10,000 nt of DNA from Chrysomallon squamiferum (lineage: Eukaryota > Mollusca > Gastropoda > Neomphalida > Peltospiridae), in the NCBI GenBank assembly GCA_012295275.1, contig CM022670.1:14267373-14277372 (forward strand), read 5' to 3'. The notes beneath the pieces are model-generated. The model worked only from the letters and a program-made list of their open reading frames with translations, ran no database searches and had not been told where the DNA came from. Both the position numbers and the translations under genes were made by a program. Positions 1-7,120 of the stretch are shown here, one piece after another. How positions within the stretch are numbered: the stretch's first letter is position 1; every line of letters begins with the position of its first letter.

Positions 1-518
1 ATGACGGGTCATTTACACAGCCTAGTTGCATGGAAACTGTAACGTGGATCATTTTCAACAAACCGTTGCACATAACAAAAGAACAGGTAATCATTCTTAT
101 TTCCTATTTCAGAATAACACAGGTGACATGCAAACACACACACATCCACACACAGCCATGCACAAACAGCACCCACATGCATACATACATACATATATAT
201 ATATATATTAAATGTGAGCTGTGTTCGTAAACTTCTGATAATTTTGATCTGTCAGTTATACAGTAACCTAAGAAATTCTTCTGAGGAATGAAAAGTGATG
301 ATATGTTTGTTTTAAAAGATTTGGCTTCTGTTTTCGCAGTGGAAAACAAAAAAAGTAATTTCGAAACAGAGTAAATTATAAAATCTGTAACAAAAGAATA
401 ATAGGGCCTAAGTTTAAAACAAGTAATTTATAAATGTTAAAACTAAGATTTATGAAAGAAAAGAAGAAAAAAATGAACAAGCATGACAAAATCAAATGCA
501 AAAATTGCAACCAGAACG
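1..518. other. AT-rich non-coding DNA with CA/CATA/AT repeat
   Basis: Apart from the dinucleotide/tetranucleotide repeat at 131-209 I see no gene. An acceptor-like TTTCCTATTTCAG ends at 112 and another, TTCTGTTTTCGCAG, at 339, but neither opens onto a convincing exon. Open frames over 9-350 on both strands are translations of the repeat. Confidence 0.6.
131..209. repeat. Compound CA / CATA / AT microsatellite
   Basis: Interrupted CA units (132-154) pass through degenerate CA-rich sequence into CATA units (about 179-192) and then into (AT)8 (193-208). The same CA-to-CATA order recurs at 5492-5529. The AT part could extrude as a cruciform. Confidence 0.9.
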
Positions 519-522
519 AAAA

Positions 523-589
<67 letters not shown>

Positions 590-628
590 AGTAAGTAAGT
601 AAATTAGTTAGTTAGTAAGTAAGTAACT
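519..628. repeat. Compound tetranucleotide microsatellite AAAT, then GTAA, TTAG, GTAA
   Basis: About 17 near-perfect AAAT units (521-590) are followed by GTAA units (591-603), TTAG units (604-615) and GTAA units again (616-626). Successive units differ from the first by single substitutions, as if variant units had spread locally. Confidence 0.95.
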
Positions 629-987
629 AAATTTCTAGAGTTCCATAACATATACAAGATTAAAACAATTCAGATCGTGTTGCTTAAATCTACGACGTCA
701 AATTATCAAGTAGTTTTCTAGCAATAAAAGAAATGCTTCTCTGAAATGGTAAACCGTTATTTATCTGCGTTTCATATAACAAATGCGACAACAGTTATCT
801 CAATTGTATTAATTGTATACATCAAAAGGAATATCATGTATTCATTATTACCTTCATTACTAGTGGAAAAGCGAGATGTTCATTATAGTATCAGTTTGTA
901 AGAGATCCATATCGAAACAAAGGATTAAATACAGCTGTTTAATTATTTATAACGCTAAATTGTACCACATGTATAAACAGCCAGATG
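629..987. other. AT-rich unique sequence, no gene seen
   Basis: No open frame of note, no tRNA-like fold and no strong splice pair. There is a short GACGTCA near 696, probably chance. Confidence 0.6.
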
Positions 988-1019
<32 letters not shown>

Positions 1020-1026
1020 TTTTTTT
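988..1026. repeat. T22 / GT / T8 tract
   Basis: Twenty-two Ts (988-1009), an alternating GT stretch (1010-1018) and eight Ts (1019-1026). It could be the tail of a minus-strand retroposon, but nothing beyond 1026 supports that. Confidence 0.9.
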
Positions 1027-1344
1027 AATTATCTTATTACTCATTGTTTTTTGACGCTTTGATGTAGATACTGAAAAGACTGGTTGTGTGAGTGAATGAT
1101 TCATCAAAGATTTTCTTGTGTTAGAAACTTCACTGTATTTGAAAAGTAAATAAAATTAGTGATAATAAAAAGTAAATGCATGAACTGATGAGTGGATAGA
1201 GAGATGTATGTACGAATAACTGGATAATAAATGAATCAGCCAGTAAATATTTGCTTAACGGTGTTTTAGCCTGTTTAATATAAATGGTTATTTTTGAATC
1301 GTTAAAGGAGAATAATGAAGATGATAATGATAAAAATAAACATT
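1027..1344. other. AT-rich unique sequence, no gene seen
   Basis: Short AT-rich stretches with several ATGA-type near-repeats around 1150-1230 and 1310-1335. No supported gene. Confidence 0.6.
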
Positions 1345-1397
1345 TAATAAATAAATAAATACATAAATAAATAAGTAAAATAAATAAATAAGTAAAA

Positions 1398-1432
<35 letters not shown>

Positions 1433-1449
1433 AAAATAAATAAATAAAT
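1345..1449. repeat. AAAT microsatellite with variant units
   Basis: Imperfect AAAT array with interspersed ACAT, AAGT and AAAAT units in its first half (1345-1392) and purer units after that. On the minus strand it translates to a spurious Leu/Ile/Tyr/Phe-rich open frame. Confidence 0.95.
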
Positions 1450-1535
1450 GATATTAAAAATGAATTCATACTCATGCTTATACATGCAGAGGTGTTTTTC
1501 TTATTACCTTAATTAGGAACAATTCTTTTTTTCAG

Positions 1536-1676
1536 CTCTTTATTTTACGGCAATTACACAAAGCGCCGGAAGGCACTCCACAGTTACTAATGGAAAACAA
1601 CTTCCGTCCTCCCATGCCTATGAACCGAAGAACTGTGCGGACGAATATAACACCGAAAAAAGAGGTTATTACATGA
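1536..1676 (+). other. Candidate exon with acceptor and open frame to a stop
   Basis: A T-rich tract ending in TTTTTTTCAG (AG at 1534-1535) is followed by a visibly GC-richer island. Reading from 1536 the frame is open for 46 codons to TGA at 1674-1676. The peptide is basic and polar, with PEGTPQLL at about residues 11-18, RPPMPMNRRTVRTN at 24-37 and PKKE at 40-43. I do not recognise the family. A weak alternative donor (GAG, then GTTATT) lies at 1664/1665 in the same phase. The last frame stop before the acceptor is at 1461. The opposite strand is also open in one frame over this island, which lowers the value of the open frame. It could be a terminal coding exon, a conserved non-coding element, or chance. 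Confidence 0.3.
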
Positions 1677-1858
1677 TATTCATAAACTCACACTCAATCA
1701 TAGGCTAGCAAGTATGTAGATTAAATCAAGTAAAATTGTAAGTTATGTAATATGTATGTAGAAACTATTATTTCCCTTTTTGTTTTGTCTTTTCAATACT
1801 GATATATCAGTCTATCAAGCGTCAAAAAAATGTTGAACTCACAGTATAAGCCACCTTG
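1677..1858. other. Non-coding stretch between candidate exon and tRNA, with a palindrome
   Basis: AT-rich. It contains ACTGATATATCAGT (1798-1811), a perfect 14-nt palindrome, and a donor-like GTAAGT at 1738-1743 with no convincing exon upstream. Confidence 0.5.
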
Positions 1859-1867
1859 AAAATAAAA
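1859..1867 (-). terminator. Pol III T-run terminator of the minus-strand tRNA
   Basis: On the minus strand two T4 runs (1867-1864 and 1862-1859) start 9 nt after the last tRNA base. Four Ts are the minimal pol III stop signal. A T7 run (plus-strand A7 at 1824-1830) lies further on as a backup. Confidence 0.65.
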
Positions 1868-1876
1868 TAATATAGT

Positions 1877-1949
1877 CATCCTCGGCGGGATTCGAACCCG
1901 CGACCTCTGGATTAGAAGTCCAGCGCGCTATCCACTGCGCTACGAAGAC
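1877..1949 (-). tRNA. tRNA-Arg-TCT: tRNA-Arg (anticodon UCU), intronless
   Basis: This gene encodes the cytosolic arginine tRNA that reads AGA (and AGG by wobble). The whole cloverleaf can be folded by eye on the minus strand: a 7-bp acceptor stem (GTCTTCG with CGAGGAT), 4-bp D stem GCGC/GCGC, 5-bp anticodon stem CTGGA/TCCAG around loop CTTCTAA, variable loop AGGTC, and T stem GCGGG/CCCGC around TTCGAAT. The discriminator is G. The anticodon lies at 1916-1914. The A box (1942-1932) and B box GGTTCGAATCC (1898-1888) match the pol III consensus. No CCA is encoded and no intron follows base 37. Compared with the copy at 6263 it differs at tRNA positions 4, 5, 59 and 68. The stem stays fully paired, with T4-G69 wobble and T5-A68. 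T4 runs begin 9 nt past the 3' end. It is the only copy on this strand. Confidence 0.97.
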
Positions 1950-2207
1950 ATATTTATCATGAGTTCTAAAAGACATTACAGGCAGACAGAAGAGAATAAA
2001 ACACGATGGAACAAATGTTAAATTAGTTTAAATAATAATGTTTCCACCAGGTCTCAGACAGACCACAAGGGACAACCAAGGCAATGTAACTAATTCACGG
2101 ACCACATATTGAAAAGCATAGAAATGTTCATTTTGATTAATACAGCTTCAGTTTGCAGGAAAAAAACAAACATTGTTATTCCTATGAGATGCAATGTTAT
2201 AGATTTG

Positions 2208-2209
<2 letters not shown>
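1950..2209. other. Upstream flank of the minus-strand tRNA, no gene seen
   Basis: Unique, moderately AT-rich. A small hairpin GGTCT-CAGAC-AGACC lies at 2050-2064 in a less AT-rich patch (2045-2100). No reading frame longer than about 16 codons follows the acceptor-like CCACCAG there. Confidence 0.5.
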
Positions 2210-2295
<86 letters not shown>

Positions 2296-2357
2296 TTTTT
2301 TTTTAATTTTTTTAAATTTATTTATTTATTTATTTATTTTTTTTTTTTTTTTTTTTT
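2210..2357. repeat. Composite ATT / T / TTTA / T21 tract
   Basis: About 28 uninterrupted ATT units (2210-2294), T-rich linker, several TTTA units (about 2317-2337), then T21 (2337-2357). Translates to poly-Tyr or poly-Leu on the plus strand, which is an artefact of the repeat. Confidence 0.97.
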
Positions 2358-2972
2358 GAAAGTGAGATTAAGAAAACCCGGGTTATTGAATTTGGACTTT
2401 AATTGTGTGAAAATCACTCAAGTACAATAGCAAATAATTTCCCGTTACCACTAATTGAATAACTAACTTAGTATGAAGTCAGAATATCATTTGCTCATCC
2501 GCTGGCAATGTCAAAGCATATGACATGCAGATATATGGAGATCTGTGAGTACGAAATCTGTTTTTTCTTGCCGTTTTACTGTATAAACATTAGACGTCAT
2601 TAACCCTTGCAAAATTGGACACACACAAAAGTTCTTATTTTTATTTTTTATTGTTTTCAGAATGAAGACTGTGGAATTAAAAGGATAACATTTTATGAAG
2701 GTAAAAAAATAATTAAATCAAGCCTAAATATATTATTATTGACATTTATGAATGAGCAAAAATAACAAACACCAGAATCACATAAACGTAATTTTAAAAA
2801 TAAACATACATTTGTTATCAGTAATTACATTTTGTAAAATCTTCGATATCTGATATGGAACTTATTGATAGATTATGTATTTATGAACGCTAATAACTTT
2901 GACTTAAGTTCGTTTCAGATTTATTTGCTTTTGTAATTAGTTCGTAATTTAAACAGTTCAATATATATTTGA
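2358..2972. other. AT-rich unique sequence around the 40-nt exon candidate
   Basis: Apart from 2661-2700 I see no gene. If that exon is real, the rest is intron. Confidence 0.5.
2661..2700 (+). other. Candidate 40-nt internal exon
   Basis: The segment is bounded by a strong acceptor (T-rich tract ending TTGTTTTCAG, AG at 2659-2660) and a plausible donor (GAAG, then GTAAAA, from 2701). Of the three frames only the one starting at the first base is open. It reads NEDCGIKRITFYE plus one extra base, so the next exon would have to supply two bases. The other two frames hit a stop inside the segment. Forty nt is short but within the range of animal small exons. No product can be named. Confidence 0.3.
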
Positions 2973-3012
2973 ATTATTATTATTGTTATTGTTATTATTA
3001 TTATTATTAACA
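2973..3012. repeat. Imperfect ATT microsatellite
   Basis: ATT units interrupted by GTT units, followed by ATTAAC and ATC variants to about 3030. Confidence 0.9.
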
Positions 3013-3248
3013 TTATTAACATCATCAACATCTTTGCTTTCTACACGTAACTCAGTAGGATATGAGTATATTTATAAATTCTATATGTTTATATGTCTAT
3101 GTATATTATATGCATGTCTTTTGTTTTTATTTCAGTTAATGATAAATACAAAATCAACTAATAACAAGTCACATATAAATAAAAACAATTTCATGCAAGT
3201 GCTTCCAGTAGGAAATAAATAGGTAAAATAGACTGTTCACCTTTATAA
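3013..3248. other. AT-rich sequence with an acceptor-like site, no gene seen
   Basis: TTTTTATTTCAG ends at 3135 and is followed by 28 open codons of Asn/Lys-rich sequence to TAG at 3220-3222. The composition is what AT-rich DNA gives by chance, so I do not call it an exon. Confidence 0.5.
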
Positions 3249-3345
3249 GCATACACACACGCACACGCGCGCACACACAGTCTCATTCAGAGGCACACAT
3301 ACTTTCACACATATACACAATCACACACACATACACTCTCTCCCG
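3249..3345. repeat. CA-rich repeat with alternating purine-pyrimidine core
   Basis: Bases 3249-3279 alternate strictly purine/pyrimidine (GCATAC... CACGCACACGCGCGCACACACA), 31 nt without a break, including CGCGCGC. It continues as interrupted CA units to 3345. Such sequence favours Z-DNA. Confidence 0.9.
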
Positions 3346-3399
3346 TTCACAACTCACTGTCGTATACTATTATATTCAGATCTACATTTTTTTTTCTCT

Positions 3400-3540
3400 T
3401 TCACACGCACACACTCATACACAGAAAACAGTATATCTAAAACAAACACACACATAGACACACATACAGACATCCTCTCTGTCTCTCCCTTCCCCTCTTT
3501 TCTCTCCCACAACCATACTCATGCACACACTCATACTGTC
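3400..3540. repeat. CA-rich and pyrimidine-rich low-complexity zone
   Basis: Interrupted CA units (3400-3470) are followed by a C/T tract. Bases 3482-3508 are 27 uninterrupted pyrimidines, and 3473-3508 has a single G. More CA follows to about 3530. Confidence 0.9.
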
Positions 3541-3594
3541 AATCACTGTTTTCCCCAAAAATATAAGTAATAATGTTTCTTATTTTAATTTCAG

Positions 3595-3729
3595 CACACT
3601 CAAGTCTTTCAGCGTGGGTTTGAACGGGATAAAAGCGGTTATCAGGATCACAGAATACTTGTTAATCCTCGTATAATAACATATTTACTTCTCATCGAAG
3701 ACACGAAACTAAATGTTTCCTACTTATGA
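3595..3729 (+). other. Candidate exon with acceptor and open frame to a stop
   Basis: The acceptor TTTTAATTTCAG (AG at 3593-3594) is followed by 44 open codons ending in TGA at 3727-3729. An in-frame TAA sits at 3586-3588, just inside the presumed intron, so the open stretch coincides with the acceptor. The peptide is mixed in composition (RGFERDKSGYQDHR at about residues 7-20, then a more hydrophobic stretch) and unrecognised. It directly follows the CA- and pyrimidine-rich zone, which would extend the polypyrimidine signal. This may be chance. Confidence 0.2.
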
Positions 3730-4870
3730 ACAAAAATACGTGTACAGTTATAAACGTGTTGAATTTTATTATTATTTTCTACTGGATCTTTTTTTTCTTC
3801 TGTAAATATGAGTTTAAATACGAAGAGATATTGAATAATAATGTGAAACAATCCTTAAATATATGAAGTAACACCAACAACAACAACAACAAAAGTGTGA
3901 TAATCATTAATTTCATACATTTGCACTTTTATTCATCGAAAAGGTGCTCTCACGGAATTAGGTCGAGTTAAACATTAATGCAGAAACTTCCGCCACATTA
4001 ATTCTCGTGCCAAACGTCAGTTTTCGAGATTGCAACAGTTGGATTTCCATAGAAATTGCTATTAAGTGACTGGTTCATGGTGATTATGTCACAATTTGTA
4101 TTTTTTTCATCTATCTATGCAATCATTAAAAAGAAAATTTAAACAACCACTTTGGACGATTTATCTTAAAACAGACCAAAGAAAAACTGAAGAGCCAAAT
4201 GTAGTTTAAGTGTACAAGGAGACAAATGGAACACATGCGGATAAAGAGTATTTCCTTTCTCGCCAAGTCGTAACGGCAGATCAGATCGTCATTACACGAA
4301 CAAAGAACTTCATTCATTTACAAAGCAAGCGAACAATTCAAAACAGGTGTTTATTTATTCACTTTTTTTACTTACTTATTTATTTATTTTGCTTGTTTAT
4401 TATGCATCTTGTAGTGAAATGTGAGTGAAATATTACGATTTAAAACATATATTTTAAACAGTATATCTAATTAATACTCAAATAACCGTTGAAAACACAC
4501 ACACACATTACATTACATGTTAAACACAAAAAATAAGTCAATATATATTCACCTTTTACAAGAAATAATACAATTCATAGGATTAACGAATAAGAACAAC
4601 AACAAAGATAATAAACGTTGTAAATATGGCAGTAAGATAAAAGATTATAGCTGTTTTATTTAAATATATATTTTTGTTCAGTTATTTTTATTATTATTTT
4701 TTTAACATTTTGTGTCGTGTGTTTTATGGGAAATTGTTTTTATTGTACAGTATATAAACAAAACAAAACAAAAAAACAACACAATAAATAAATAAAAACT
4801 AGGCTTAATTAATCATTAAATGTGTAAATGTCCACAGTGAATGGTCATGGTCAGATATGATTTGTTTTCA
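3730..4870. other. AT-rich unique sequence with short repeats, no firm gene
   Basis: Contains CAA units at 3875-3892, TTTA units at about 4371-4390, CA at 4496-4507 and A-rich AAAAC/AAAT at 4756-4797. A less AT-rich patch at 3960-4350 is open on both strands (4210-4428 plus, 4126-4317 minus). The plus frame begins with a non-ATG codon immediately after a stop and lacks a polypyrimidine acceptor, so neither is called a gene. Confidence 0.5.
3875..3893. repeat. CAA microsatellite
   Basis: Six CAA units, then AAAA. Confidence 0.85.
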
Positions 4871-4871
4871 G

Positions 4872-5017
4872 AATGGTTATTAGTCAGCTGTGTATCGGGA
4901 GGACATATTAAATTAAAATACGAGTGTGAAAATACGCAGAATTTTGGAAAGATAAATATTTGGATTTCGATGTTTGGTTTGGAATGGGATGCATTATTAA
5001 CGACATCAGTAAAATGA
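4872..5017 (+). other. Candidate terminal exon, phase-compatible with 2661-2700
   Basis: The acceptor TTTGTTTTCAG (AG at 4870-4871) opens a segment whose third frame, after two leading bases, is open for 47 codons from 4874 to TGA at 5015-5017. The other two frames stop within 40 nt. The peptide includes WLLVSCVSGG at the start, then KYECEN, NIWISMFGLEWDALL and a terminal SVK. It has three Trp and two Cys and no low-complexity bias, unlike most open frames in this window. The entry phase (two bases to complete a codon) is what the 40-nt candidate at 2661-2700 would need. I do not recognise the protein. Confidence 0.25.
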
Positions 5018-5101
5018 TTTAGTGAAATTGTAATACATGTATATACATTTTGTAAAATTTACATTTTATTGCAACATATATTAAATAATAAATACAATAC
5101 A
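5018..5101. other. AT-rich flank of the CATA repeat
   Basis: No gene seen. Confidence 0.5.
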
Positions 5102-5154
5102 ATACATACATACATACATACATACATACATACATACATACATACATACATACA
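5102..5154. repeat. CATA microsatellite
   Basis: About 13 perfect CATA units, preceded by two ATACA variants and ending in TACAAACGTA. Confidence 0.97.
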
Positions 5155-5324
5155 AACGTACTAGGGAAGCAGATCGAAAAGATGCTAGCAAATACGAATA
5201 CATTTTAACGAGATATCTTAACCATCTGTATATACAAATAAATCACTACGGAACGCAAACTCAGTTAATATCTGTACTCAGTCCTTTAACTATATTCGCA
5301 GATTATTTTTATATTTGTGTTCAG

Positions 5325-5422
5325 TGTTGCATGAATATTATCAACAGATGTGACAGCGTAGTTCATGCGTGCACGAAAAATAGGCATCACTGAAATAATG
5401 TGAGTCACAGAACTAATGCCTG
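5325..5422 (+). other. Candidate non-coding exon with consensus donor
   Basis: The acceptor-like sequence ATATTTGTGTTCAG (AG at 5323-5324) and a full-consensus donor GTAAGT (5423-5428) bracket 98 nt. All three frames contain stops, so it cannot be an internal coding exon. It could be an exon of a long non-coding RNA or of a 5' UTR. A perfect AP-1 motif TGAGTCA lies inside it at 5401-5407. A GTAAGT hexamer alone is expected by chance now and then. Confidence 0.2.
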
Positions 5423-5491
5423 GTAAGTCGGACTCGAAAATTATTTGGTAAAATTTTCTCTACAATCAACCTTGATTAGTTAAAGTTTGTT

Positions 5492-5529
5492 ACATACACA
5501 CACACATACATACATACATACATACATAC
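5492..5529. repeat. Compound CA / CATA microsatellite
   Basis: ACAT followed by five CA units, then about five CATA units. It has the same architecture as 131-209. Confidence 0.95.
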
Positions 5530-5807
5530 GCTCTCAAACATGCTGGTTGTCATGGTTACTGGTGTGTTTTACATTAATTATCAAATAATGCTGGGAATAC
5601 TTTATTTGGTGCTTAATTTGATCGGATGTATAATTTAGACAGTGTTGCGAAGTTTTTAGCTTGAAATGTTGTATATGTATATGTACATTCTTTCTCAGTA
5701 GACTTCTGGTGAAGGAAGAAAATAAAAATATATTTGATATATTTAAAGATCTTTGTTTTATGTGGTGTTGTTTTGAGTGGTGCATGCAGAGCGAACTCCG
5801 TAATATC
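5530..5807. other. AT-rich unique sequence, no gene seen
   Basis: Two overlapping minus-strand open frames span 5534-5840 but are His/Lys/Thr-rich, lack splice signals and have no recognisable motif. I take them as chance. Confidence 0.5.
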
Positions 5808-5930
5808 TAAAACAATAAAACAAACACAAAAAATAAACAAAATAATAATAATAACAACAAAAATAATAAAAACAGCAATAAAAATAAAAAATTAAATTAA
5901 ATTAAAAATAAATAAATAAAAATAAACAGA
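5808..5930. repeat. A-rich low-complexity tract
   Basis: A-rich on the plus strand, made of AAC, AAT, AAAC and AAAT units of mixed length, with almost no T beyond single bases. Confidence 0.9.
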
Positions 5931-6008
5931 GAAACGAATACATTTTACACAAACATTAGTAAAATTACTAACACATCCGTACAAAAACACTTATATGTCT
6001 GTTTTTTA

Positions 6009-6093
6009 ACACACACACAACACACAAACAAGACAACACACAATCAACACACACACACAAGACAAAATAATAATAATAATAATAATAATAATT
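6009..6093. repeat. CA-rich tract followed by AAT microsatellite
   Basis: Interrupted CA/CAA units (6009-6060) run into about nine AAT units (6066-6093). Confidence 0.93.
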
Positions 6094-6262
6094 AAATTAA
6101 AACAAAAATCAACACTTAAATATACACATACACACATCAGAAAAAAAGAGTAGTAACGCAAAAATAAGGCGTTCACCAAAAATTAAACTTCAATTGACAT
6201 TATTAAGACAGTGAAATACAAGGGTAACCTATTTTGGCTTTTGTTGTAGAACGTTTCAACAC

Positions 6263-6335
6263 GTCCCCGTAGCGCAGTGGATAGCGCGCTGGACTTCTAA
6301 TCCAGAGGTCGCGGGTTCGAGTCCCGCCGGGGATG
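6263..6335 (+). tRNA. tRNA-Arg-TCT: tRNA-Arg (anticodon UCU), intronless
   Basis: Arginine tRNA for AGA codons. The acceptor stem is GTCCCCG/CGGGGAT (six Watson-Crick pairs plus a terminal G1-U72). The D stem is GCGC/GCGC with loop AGTGGATA, the anticodon stem CTGGA/TCCAG with loop CTTCTAA (anticodon 6296-6298), the variable loop AGGTC, the T stem GCGGG/CCCGC with loop TTCGAGT, and the discriminator G. The A box is TAGCGCAGTGG (6270-6280) and the B box GGTTCGAGTCC (6314-6324). There is no intron and no encoded CCA. At every position where the four copies differ it has the majority base or, at positions 68 and 73, a base that keeps normal pairing and a usual discriminator, so I use it as the reference. 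The flanks are not shared with the other copies, which argues against it being the head of a tRNA-derived SINE. Confidence 0.98.
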
Positions 6336-6356
6336 AGCTTCGTTGACGTTTATTTC

Positions 6357-6363
6357 TTTTTTT
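6357..6363 (+). terminator. Pol III T7 terminator
   Basis: A run of seven Ts begins 21 nt after the 3' end of the tRNA at 6263-6335. This is the first run of four or more Ts downstream, so the primary transcript should carry a trailer of about 20 nt. Confidence 0.75.
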
Positions 6364-6660
6364 ATTTGTGTGACAGAAACATCGCTGAGTACAACTATAT
6401 TACTTTACTGTGACACAATAAGAGATTATATAATTATTAAGTATTAAGAATTTATATAAAAAGTTAAAAAAAAAGATACAAAAGATTATTCGCTCATTCA
6501 ACAACAAAAAAAATAAATTAGAAAAAGAAAGAAAAAAGAAAGACACATGATAAAGACGAATGAGGAAGAGAGAGAATTGAACAAGTTTGTGGTAAAAAAA
6601 AAAATATTAAAAAAATACAACAACAACATACGAACATCTAATGTAATGAATTCAAATAAC
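6364..6660. other. A-rich non-coding DNA after the tRNA
   Basis: A-rich low complexity, strongest at 6466-6476 and 6504-6615. A short open frame from an ATG at 6547 is Lys/Asn-rich, as expected from such DNA. Confidence 0.6.
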
Positions 6661-7012
6661 AAAAATCCGGCACACTTCCGGTTCTGGTTGTGTCAATGTT
6701 TTTCCGCTTCCTATGACCATTTAGTTCTCTCTTTTCTAACATTTCAGTCCTCGCTTTCGGCTTGATTTATTTACTAAATTCGTTCTTTTGAAAGGAAACC
6801 TTTTGGCAGCCAGGAAATCGAACTGTCGTAAATAAGAAAGAGAGGACAGGAAGGTGATCAAATATTTTACACCAGAGAACACAGAAAGTGCGTGTTTGTT
6901 TGTGAAAAAGAAAAAATGAAGTGAAAAGAAAGAGAAACCTTCATGTGAAAGCGTTGGAACTGGGTTGCATGCATGAGGGAACGAGAGGGTATAATACACC
7001 TGTGGATTTCAA
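6661..7012. other. Less AT-rich island with ETS-type motifs, no gene called
   Basis: ACTTCCGG (6674-6681, a full ETS-family core) and GCTTCCT (about 6708) lie 35 nt apart. An acceptor-like TTTCTAACATTTCAG ends at 6748, but the following frame stops after five codons. A purine-rich stretch (6830-6950) produces a Phe/Ser-rich open frame on the minus strand (6736-6999) without an ATG start. It may be a regulatory element. Confidence 0.3.
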
Positions 7013-7014
7013 TT

Positions 7015-7045
<31 letters not shown>

Positions 7046-7076
7046 TTATTTTTATCATCATCATCATCATCATCAA

Positions 7077-7119
<43 letters not shown>

Positions 7120-7120
7120 G
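7013..7120. repeat. Composite TTTA / ATC / ATT tract
   Basis: About eight TTTA units (7014-7047), seven ATC units (7054-7075) and about 14 ATT units (7076-7119). Confidence 0.97.

Noticed and set aside
1288-1485. Minus-strand Leu/Tyr/Ile/Phe open frame
   Set aside because: It is produced by the AAAT microsatellite read in reverse.
2051-2086. Acceptor-like CCACCAG with a short open frame
   Set aside because: Only 12 codons before TAA and a poor polypyrimidine tract.
2109-2359. Poly-Tyr / poly-Leu open frames
   Set aside because: They are translations of the ATT and T tracts, with no sign of coding beyond the repeat.
3136-3222. 28 open codons after an acceptor-like site
   Set aside because: Asn/Lys-rich composition typical of AT-rich DNA, and the frame stops just before any usable donor.
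4126-4428. Opposed open frames on both strands
   Set aside because: The plus frame has no ATG start and no acceptor, and both frames run into low-complexity sequence. Mutual openness suggests a local shortage of stops.
6805-6830. B-box-like GTTCGATTTCC on the minus strand
   Set aside because: The bases around it do not form a T stem and no A box lies at a suitable distance.
6736-6999. 87-codon minus-strand open frame
   Set aside because: It begins with a non-ATG codon and its Phe/Ser-rich composition comes from a purine-rich plus strand. No motif or splice signals.
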